From Calothrix sp. PCC 6303 (GTDB lineage: Bacteria; Cyanobacteriota; Cyanobacteriia; Cyanobacteriales; Nostocaceae): a stretch of DNA of 64,000 bases. Shown piece by piece: positions 57,894 to 64,000 of the stretch (positions within the stretch are counted from its first letter, which is position 1; each line of letters begins with the position of its first letter). The translations under genes were made by a program, and so were the position numbers. The notes below the pieces were generated by a model. It worked only from the letters and a program-made list of their open reading frames with translations, searched no databases and was not told where the DNA came from. Where the stretch lies: positions 2,294,001 to 2,358,000 of the forward strand of contig NC_019751.1 of assembly GCF_000317435.1 (NCBI RefSeq). The letters run 5' to 3'.

Positions 57894-58682
57894 ATGCTAG
57901 CTAAAAGGATTTTACCGTGCCTGGATGTCAAGGCGGGAAGGGTTGTCAAAGGTATTAACTTTGTAGACCTTAAAGATGCGGGCGATCCAGTTGAATTGGC
58001 AAAAGTTTACAATGAGGCAGGGGCAGATGAGTTAGTGTTTCTAGATATTACGGCTACTCATGAAGATCGGGGAACTATTCTTGATGTAGTTTACCGAACT
58101 GCCGAGCAGGTATTCATTCCCCTAACTGTGGGTGGTGGAGTGCAATCCTTAGAAAATGTTAAAAATCTGTTACGAGCAGGGGCAGATAAGGTTAGTATTA
58201 ACTCGGCAGCAGTGCGCGACCCGGACTTGCTCAACCGAGCAAGCGATCGCTTCGGTAATCAATGCATTGTAGTTGCGATTGATGCCCGTAGACGCAAAGA
58301 TCCCGATAACCCAGGTTGGGATGTTTATGTCAGAGGTGGTCGAGAAAATACTGGTTTAGATGCTCTTAAATGGGCGAAAGAAGTTGAAGAACGAGGTGCA
58401 GGGGAGTTACTTATTACAAGCATGGACGCTGACGGTACTCAAGCCGGATATGACTTGGAACTAACCCGCACTATTGCTGATTCTGTGCAAATCCCGGTAA
58501 TTGCATCTGGTGGTGCCGGAACTTGCGATCACATCCACGCAGCCCTGACAGAAGGAAAAGCCGAAGCCGCATTACTCGCATCACTATTACACTACGGACA
58601 ACTCAGTGTGGCACAAATCAAAAACCATTTATGCGATCGCGGTGTCCAAGTTCGGATACCTTCTCAATTTTCGGCTTCTTGA
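57894..58682 (+). CDS. hisF: Imidazole glycerol phosphate synthase subunit HisF
   Basis: 262 residues. [48 protein letters not shown] and [18 protein letters not shown] are HisF hallmarks (catalytic Asp in CLDVK and SMDADG). It cyclises PRFAR with ammonia from HisH in histidine synthesis. Stand-alone, AAGGAG-type ribosome site upstream. Confidence 0.97.
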   Translation: MLAKRILPCLDVKAGRVVKGINFVDLKDAGDPVELAKVYNEAGADELVFLDITATHEDRGTILDVVYRTAEQVFIPLTVGGGVQSLENVKNLLRAGADKVSINSAAVRDPDLLNRASDRFGNQCIVVAIDARRRKDPDNPGWDVYVRGGRENTGLDALKWAKEVEERGAGELLITSMDADGTQAGYDLELTRTIADSVQIPVIASGGAGTCDHIHAALTEGKAEAALLASLLHYGQLSVAQIKNHLCDRGVQVRIPSQFSAS

Positions 58683-58780
58683 TTTTCAATGCTGATTCTA
58701 ACCACTATATGGTGGTTAGACACAGCTAGCAAGAATAATGTTAAGATAAATTAAGAAGAGTAAATGATTATAACAAAACT

Positions 58781-58972
58781 ATGTTAATCCCTATTTTAGT
58801 ATTTGATGTAGCACTGGTTGCTTGGTCACTACACCTGATGGAAAGGGCTGTAGAGCATAAGGAATTCTCTCTAATGTTAGCAGGAACTCTTGTGGCATTG
58901 GCAGCAGCAGCAATGTTAGTTGTGTATTTTTTGATGGGTCATTGTATGAGCTATCTTTTACATGTTTACTAA
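58781..58972 (+). CDS. Small membrane protein, 63 residues
   Basis: Two hydrophobic helices (about 1-20 and 31-52) joined by MERAVEHKEFSL, with C-terminal HCMSYLLHVY. Conserved-looking but without a known family. It lies 98 bases after hisF, same strand, possibly with its own promoter. Confidence 0.55.
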   Translation: MLIPILVFDVALVAWSLHLMERAVEHKEFSLMLAGTLVALAAAAMLVVYFLMGHCMSYLLHVY

Positions 58973-59100
58973 GTTTACTAATTTTTGCCCCTTGAGCCTC
59001 AAGCTCAGAGGACTTTTAAAAATATTCATATTTTTGTAATTTTTTGTATTTTATATTGACAAGCAACTCATTATTGAGAGATGATGAGGGGCGAATTTGA

Positions 59101-59173
59101 GGGGTTATAGCTCAGTTGGTAGAGCGCTACAATGGCATTGTAGAGGTCACCGGTTCGAGACCGGTTAGCTCCA
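59101..59173 (+). tRNA. trnA-GGC: tRNA-Ala (anticodon GGC)
   Basis: 73 bases. It folds as a cloverleaf: acceptor GGGGTTA with TAGCTCC (one G-T), D arm GCTC-AGTTGGTA-GAGC, anticodon stem CTACA/TGTAG around ATGGCAT (anticodon GGC), T arm ACCGG-TTCGAGA-CCGGT, discriminator A. CCA is not encoded. Confidence 0.95.
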
Positions 59174-59581
59174 TTTATACTTATCGATTAAAGAATGTGT
59201 GCAGAGTTTGAAACTGAAGTAGTCATCATCATTAATACTAATGAAGAAGTGACATTTAAGCAAGAATTTAGCCTATGGTCTGCTTAACGCGGACGCTGCC
59301 AGAATGAAGTAGGAAATCAACGAAACTCAGGCTTGGTTCCATAGCTTTGATAAGCATTAAGCACACTTGAGTAGGATTTATGTAACGGATAGTCCTATTT
59401 GCCTTAGACTCCTTCAGAACTTACACAAGGATGAAACGCGATCGCTTATTAATTCCGATGTAAGCACTCCTTCCCCCCCAAACAAAACAAAAATTAAGTA
59501 TTTATCTGGAATTTTATATTCTCTTCATGTATCTAAGATGCAGAGATTTAGTATCATTCTTGCATCCCCATCTCCGCGATT
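59174..59581. other. Spacer after tRNA-Ala, no gene seen
   Basis: About 410 bases with only short out-of-frame open stretches. It probably includes the promoter of the NACHT-like gene. Confidence 0.45.
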
Positions 59582-61912
59582 ATGCTCAAACTTCGCCGCC
59601 AACCCTCGCCATACTTTCTGTTTCCCCTAACCCTATTATTGGTGTTTTTTCTCGCTTCGCCCTGGGTAACTGGGAAGGAACCACCCAAGCCAAAGCCGCA
59701 AGATTGGCAGATAAATGGAATTATTGCCGCGCTGGATGATGGTTACGACGAGGTAAAGAGACTTGGGTTTGCAAAGCTGGCTGAATATGAAGCGAAAGAT
59801 TTAAAAGCTGTACTCAAGAAACCAGAAGATATTGGTCAGAAAGCTGCCAACATTCTCAAGGATGAAAAGGTTGATGCAAGCGTTCGCAGTAGTGCAGCGA
59901 GTGCGTTGGGAAAAATCAGACAACTGGAGTTAAAAGAAATTGCGATTATTCTCAATCCTATCTACGATCGCAATCAATCCCAACTCGAACAATGGCGGTT
60001 TCACACCTATTTCTTGGGTGGTGGTACAGAGGAAGTCAAAACCCTGCTGACATGGTTAGGTAAACCGGAGAGAAAATATATTCCCAAGGAACTAACGCGG
60101 GATAAAGCTATTAAAACCTTGAATACTTTCCTCAAAATCTGGGAACCAAGCAAAGATTTACCTGGATTACGGGAAGATTTAGCCGAGCAAATTTCCATTG
60201 TGGTTTCCCAAAAACAGGTGACTTGGCAACCCCAGGATATATTCCTGCTGGAAAATCTGCGAAATAACCTGAATCAAGCTGGTTACGGGAATAAAGCCTC
60301 AGCGATTGAATCGGTAATTAATAACTTGCAAATTTGGGGCAAAATCTACAGCGCTCGGAATCTCATCCTCCTCCACATTGCATTTTGGCTTACCCTCATC
60401 CTTTTCTACCCCAAATCTCCGCACATCCAAGCTATCTTCTTCTGGAATCCCTGGGTTCGTCGCATCTTGGGGATGGGTTATGTGGGTTTTCTCCTCACCT
60501 GGGTTCCCTATTTCCGCCGCAAGTTACTGGAACCGTTTAAATTTCCCCTCCTCGCGGATGCGGGGTTGGATTATTTCAATCCTGATGGTTATTTCCCCGA
60601 ATCAAACATAAATACAGACCCCTCTCCAAACCTCTCCCCCACAGGGAGAGAGGCTTTAAATCTTGCTCCCCTTCCCTCTCAGGGAAGGGGTTGGGGGTTA
60701 GGTCAAAATGTGGACATACAACCAATCACCCAAATCATTCCCCAAATCAAAGGACAAATCGTCATCGAAGGTGCATCTGGTTTGGGTAAAACCATGTTTC
60801 TGCGTCACCTCCTCAACAACTCAACGCGCACCGTCGTTTACCTACCCGCGCAAAAGTGCCAAAAAGGTGTCATCGAAGCCATCCAAGCTAAACTTCACGG
60901 ACAAGCACAGGATACCGACTTCCTCCGCAGCTTGATTTATAGCGGTGCAATTGACATTTGCATCGATGGTATCAATGAAGTCAACGCCGAAACCCGCGCT
61001 AAAATTTGCCAGTTCGTTGAAACCAATTTCCAGGGTAATATCATCATGACTACCCAACCCTTGGAATGGATAGCCCCAGCGACGGCAAAAACCTATTACA
61101 TTCAACCGCTCACACCCAACCAAATCGAAAAATTTCTGCTTTCCCGCGTTTCCCGGTTGCCGAAAGACTCGCCAATTCAAGGAAAAGACTACGAGGAGGC
61201 TTGTAAAAAGTTTTTAAAAACTGTTTTAGATGACCCAAAAGCCAGTAATCAAACTAATAATCAACCTAATACTCAACCAAACACTTTACCTAAAAACTCG
61301 CAATCCAATGAAGAGATAATTGCCACCATTCGGATTCTTTCTAATCCGATGGATTTATCTTTAGTTTCGCTTATGTTATCACAAAACGAAGAACCAAATT
61401 TATTCAAGCTCCAACAACAGCAATATAATTTAATGTCCGCTGAATACAAGAGGGAACGGGGATATGAGTTTCCGTTGAAAAAATTCTCCCAAGCAGTGTA
61501 CCAAATGCGGCTCAACGACGAAAGCGCCTTACCTGCCGATGAATTTTTCAAAGAATTGGAAAGCATGGAGGATGAAAAATACAAAATGGTAGTGAGTCGG
61601 CAGTGGATGCAGGATGATGAAGATAAAATCGGACATGAACTAAATAAGAATATGAAAGAGTGGTATTTTCGTCACGATAAAATCATGGAATTTTTCCTAG
61701 TGCAAAATTTTATTGGTGATGGTGACGAAATCGAAACCCGTTTAGTTGACTACATGGGTGATTCGCGGTTTCGGGGTGTATATTTTTTATTGGCGAATTT
61801 ATTAGCTTTGGATGATGCGAAGGAATTACGGGAAAAATTGATCCAATACGCCGCAGATACTAAAGATCATACCGTCAGTGATACCTTTGTGCAGTTATTG
61901 CGTTCCCGGTAG
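59582..61912 (+). CDS. Membrane-associated NACHT-like NTPase with HEAT-like N-terminal part
   Basis: 776 residues. A signal/anchor helix (9-29) starts it; residues about 40-240 are HEAT-like helices (SVRSSAASALGKIRQ-like text). Two membrane helices follow (260-277 and 297-312). After a repeat-derived insert (346-376), an NTPase domain has Walker A GASGLGKT (397-404) and Walker B-like DICIDGINE (458-466). A helical C terminus ends at RSR. This layout suits a STAND/NACHT-type sensor or signalling ATPase at the membrane. Partner and trigger unknown. Confidence 0.75.
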   Translation: MLKLRRQPSPYFLFPLTLLLVFFLASPWVTGKEPPKPKPQDWQINGIIAALDDGYDEVKRLGFAKLAEYEAKDLKAVLKKPEDIGQKAANILKDEKVDASVRSSAASALGKIRQLELKEIAIILNPIYDRNQSQLEQWRFHTYFLGGGTEEVKTLLTWLGKPERKYIPKELTRDKAIKTLNTFLKIWEPSKDLPGLREDLAEQISIVVSQKQVTWQPQDIFLLENLRNNLNQAGYGNKASAIESVINNLQIWGKIYSARNLILLHIAFWLTLILFYPKSPHIQAIFFWNPWVRRILGMGYVGFLLTWVPYFRRKLLEPFKFPLLADAGLDYFNPDGYFPESNINTDPSPNLSPTGREALNLAPLPSQGRGWGLGQNVDIQPITQIIPQIKGQIVIEGASGLGKTMFLRHLLNNSTRTVVYLPAQKCQKGVIEAIQAKLHGQAQDTDFLRSLIYSGAIDICIDGINEVNAETRAKICQFVETNFQGNIIMTTQPLEWIAPATAKTYYIQPLTPNQIEKFLLSRVSRLPKDSPIQGKDYEEACKKFLKTVLDDPKASNQTNNQPNTQPNTLPKNSQSNEEIIATIRILSNPMDLSLVSLMLSQNEEPNLFKLQQQQYNLMSAEYKRERGYEFPLKKFSQAVYQMRLNDESALPADEFFKELESMEDEKYKMVVSRQWMQDDEDKIGHELNKNMKEWYFRHDKIMEFFLVQNFIGDGDEIETRLVDYMGDSRFRGVYFLLANLLALDDAKELREKLIQYAADTKDHTVSDTFVQLLRSR
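60617..60709. repeat. REP-like double-hairpin repeat inserted in frame within the NACHT-like gene
   Basis: Two adjacent hairpins: CCTCTCCCCC/GGGAGAGAGG and CCCCTTCCCT/AGGGAAGGGG, followed by TTGGGGGTTAGGT. I recognise this as a dispersed element usually found between genes in filamentous cyanobacteria. Here its length is a multiple of three and it is translated as SPNLSPTGREALNL and LPSQGRGWGLGQ without a stop. Confidence 0.75.
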
Positions 61913-62209
61913 GGGTTCTGATGGAACTAAAGTAAAGTAAATGGTACTCAGCATCGATTTAACGATTTAATAATCTAAGCGATCGCACTTGACAACTAAG
62001 ACAGTCGCTACAATGCTTTCTCGAAGTCTGGCTCTTTTCCTCTTGAATAACCTTGACAGAAAGGTACCAAGAATGAGACAAATGTTTTTCCCTGAGCTAT
62101 TGTCACGATCTAAAGCTTCCAAATTGCCATAAGGATTCTAAAATAATTGAGGAAGGTATGATGAAAAGTCAGCCTTTGCCGCGATGCTACCTCCACACGT
62201 CAAAAATAT

Positions 62210-64000
62210 ATGGCTTTTTCCTCGATTGTGCGTGCTTTAGGGCGCTCACCACTGACTACCGAATTGATTACAAAGTTAAATCGACAACGTGAGTTGTCCT
62301 TAAATGGATTTCCCCGTTTGCCGAAAGGTTTGGTAGCTTCGGCGTTGGCGAAGGCTGAGGGAAATAACTTATGTGTAATTTGTGCCACTTTGGAGGAGGC
62401 TGGACGGTGGACTGCTCAATTGGAAGCGATGGGTTGGAGGAGTGTGAGTTTTTACCCGACTTCCGAATCTTCCCCCTATGAAGCTTTTGATCCCGAAACA
62501 GAGATGACTTGGGGACAAATGCAGGTTTTGGCTGATTTAGTGAAGGTTGAAGAATCAACAGACAGCCGTCAAATTGCTGTGGTGGCAACTGTGGGAGCGC
62601 TACAAACCCATTTACCACCTCCGGAAGCGTTACAGCCCTTTTGTTTGACGATGAAAAACGGGATGGAGTTTGACTTAGATGAATTTGGCGATCGCATAAC
62701 TAAACTAGGCTATGAAAGAGTGGCTTTGGTGGAGTCGGAGGGGCAATGGAGCCGCCGGGGGGATATTGTGGATGTGTTTCCAGTATCTTCGGAATTACCA
62801 GTACGGTTGGAGTGGTTTGGTGATGATATTGACCAAATTCGAGAGTTTGATCCAGCTACACAACGTTCTGCCCTTGACAAAGTTGCTGAGTTAGTTTTGA
62901 CCCCCACCAACTACGGGGTGATTATTGGGGCGGCATTAGCAGATAATCGAGAATTTAAAAGCCTTAGCAGCAAATTACCCACCAAATCCGATTTGGATAT
63001 GGAAGACACGGGAATTTTTCCCGGCAGTCGGCGGTTTTTGGGATTAGCTTACGAAAAACCCGCTTCATTATTAGATTATTTACCCAAGAATACAATTATC
63101 GCCTTTGACGAACCAGAGCAATGTCACGCCCATAGCGATCGCTGGGTGGAAAATGCCCAGGAACAGTGGGAGTTACTCAAAGATGGGGATGAGGAACATC
63201 CTGGTGTCACCTTGCCACTGATTCACCGAGAATTTAATCAATGTCTATTAGCTGCTTCCCAATTTAAGCTACTTTATTTGGCGGAAATTGCCGAAACCAT
63301 CATTACGGAATCGGGAAATAATGAATCGGGACTAAATTTAGTCAGTCGTCCTTTACCCGTTACCCCGCACCAGTTTGCCAAGATAGCGGAGACGCTGCGG
63401 CAAGAACGCGATCGCAATTTCTCTGTGTGGCTGATTTCTGCTCAACCCAGTCGTTCGGTTTCCTTACTGCAAGAACACGATTGTCAGGCACAATTTATAC
63501 CTAATCCTAATGATTACAACGCCATTGATAAACTGCAAATTAATCACACTCCCGTCGCCCTGAAATACTCGGGTTTAGCAGAGTTGGAAGGCTTTGTTAT
63601 GCCTACCTACCGCATAGCTGTGATTACAGATCGGGAGTTCTATGGACAACATTCCCTCGCCAGTCCCAGCTACATCCGCAAGCGTCGCCAAGCCACTTCC
63701 AAGCAAGTTGATCTCAATAAGTTACGTCCGGGAGATTACGTAGTTCACCGAAACCATGGTTTAGGAAAGTTCGTCAAATTAGAAAGCTTAACTATCAGTG
63801 ATGAAACCCGCGATTATTTGGTAGTTCAATATGCCGATGGGTTACTTCGGGTAGCAGCAGATCAAGTGGGGGCGCTTTCTCGGTTCCGCACCTCTGCCAA
63901 TAAAAACCCCGAACTCAACAAAATGACCGGGAAGGTGTGGGAAAATACCAAAAATCGCGTCCGCAAAGCAATTAAAAAGCTGGCAGTAGATTTGTTGAAA
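62210..64000 (+). CDS. mfd: Transcription-repair coupling factor Mfd, 5' part (runs off window)
   Basis: Open from the ATG at 62210 to the window edge, 597 codons. The N-terminal UvrB-like domain is seen (SLNGFPRLPKGLVASALAKA, SFYPTSESSPYEAFDP, WSRRGDIVDVFPVSSE), then the CarD-like RNA-polymerase-interaction domain (LRPGDYVVHRNHGLGKFVKL, DYLVVQYADGLLRV). The helicase (D5-D6) domains must lie to the right of the window. It frees stalled RNA polymerase and recruits UvrA. Intact so far. Confidence 0.95.
   Translation, partial: MAFSSIVRALGRSPLTTELITKLNRQRELSLNGFPRLPKGLVASALAKAEGNNLCVICATLEEAGRWTAQLEAMGWRSVSFYPTSESSPYEAFDPETEMTWGQMQVLADLVKVEESTDSRQIAVVATVGALQTHLPPPEALQPFCLTMKNGMEFDLDEFGDRITKLGYERVALVESEGQWSRRGDIVDVFPVSSELPVRLEWFGDDIDQIREFDPATQRSALDKVAELVLTPTNYGVIIGAALADNREFKSLSSKLPTKSDLDMEDTGIFPGSRRFLGLAYEKPASLLDYLPKNTIIAFDEPEQCHAHSDRWVENAQEQWELLKDGDEEHPGVTLPLIHREFNQCLLAASQFKLLYLAEIAETIITESGNNESGLNLVSRPLPVTPHQFAKIAETLRQERDRNFSVWLISAQPSRSVSLLQEHDCQAQFIPNPNDYNAIDKLQINHTPVALKYSGLAELEGFVMPTYRIAVITDREFYGQHSLASPSYIRKRRQATSKQVDLNKLRPGDYVVHRNHGLGKFVKLESLTISDETRDYLVVQYADGLLRVAADQVGALSRFRTSANKNPELNKMTGKVWENTKNRVRKAIKKLAVDLLK

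Noticed and set aside
1-64000. CRISPR array, prophage or rRNA operon
   Set aside because: No regular repeat-spacer arrays, phage structural genes or rRNA sequence seen on reading.

Overview
The window looks like chromosomal DNA of a filamentous, probably heterocyst-forming cyanobacterium (Nostocales-like). The reasons are the dense GCGATCGC palindromes, photosystem II genes (psbB, psbT), a phycobiliprotein lyase and an NblB-like protein, a helical carotenoid protein with its partner, a fused ThiO-ThiG, the many short dispersed hairpin repeats, and the gene families present. I cannot name the species from the sequence alone.

Layout. 0-16.9 kb is mostly housekeeping and accessory single genes: a Rieske oxygenase, WecB, an MBL-fold protein, a secreted HEAT-repeat protein, an AmpG-like transporter, a Uma2-type protein, an isolated DndE plus DNA-phosphorothioation-associated methyltransferase, an aminotransferase, TrpC, a divergent HCP/CTDH carotenoid-protein pair, and MtnA. 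17.0-18.5 kb has no recognisable gene but carries one good RNA-hairpin candidate.

18.5-31.1 kb is the most interesting part: a ribosomal-peptide (RiPP) locus. The plus strand carries an HTH protein, an exporter with cyclic-nucleotide-binding-like, C39 peptidase and ABC domains, a HlyD-type adaptor and a parvulin-type prolyl isomerase. Converging on it, a minus-strand gene set runs from three paralogous double-glycine-type precursor peptides into an APH-like kinase, a HopA1-family protein, a degenerate aldo/keto-reductase-fold protein and a second parvulin. Kinase plus HopA1 is the pair known from class V lanthipeptide and thioamitide pathways. Here, however, two cores have no Cys, all three share an Asn/Thr-rich tail and none contains Pro. 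Lanthionines are therefore impossible in two of the three, and the product should be something else (dehydrated, perhaps further modified).

31.1-38.2 kb holds a transposase remnant and then a second RiPP locus on the plus strand, resembling a lasso-peptide cluster: an asparagine-synthetase-like cyclase with Cys2 replaced by Ser, a precursor with a YxxPxLxxxGxxxxxT leader and an unusually long downstream part, an HprK-like kinase, and an ABC exporter. The leader-binding protein (B1) and the leader protease (B2) are not found in the window.

38.4-64 kb returns to core functions: Ddl, a peptide/nickel-type ABC permease and binding protein, psbB-psbT-rpsA, a HAD phosphatase, an aminotransferase followed by a CpcS-type lyase and NblB, ThiO-ThiG, a sulfate-binding protein, RuvB, HisF, tRNA-Ala(GGC), a membrane NACHT-like ATPase interrupted in frame by a dispersed repeat, and the 5' part of mfd, which runs off the right end. 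Assignments come from reading motifs and remembered family features; no database search was possible.
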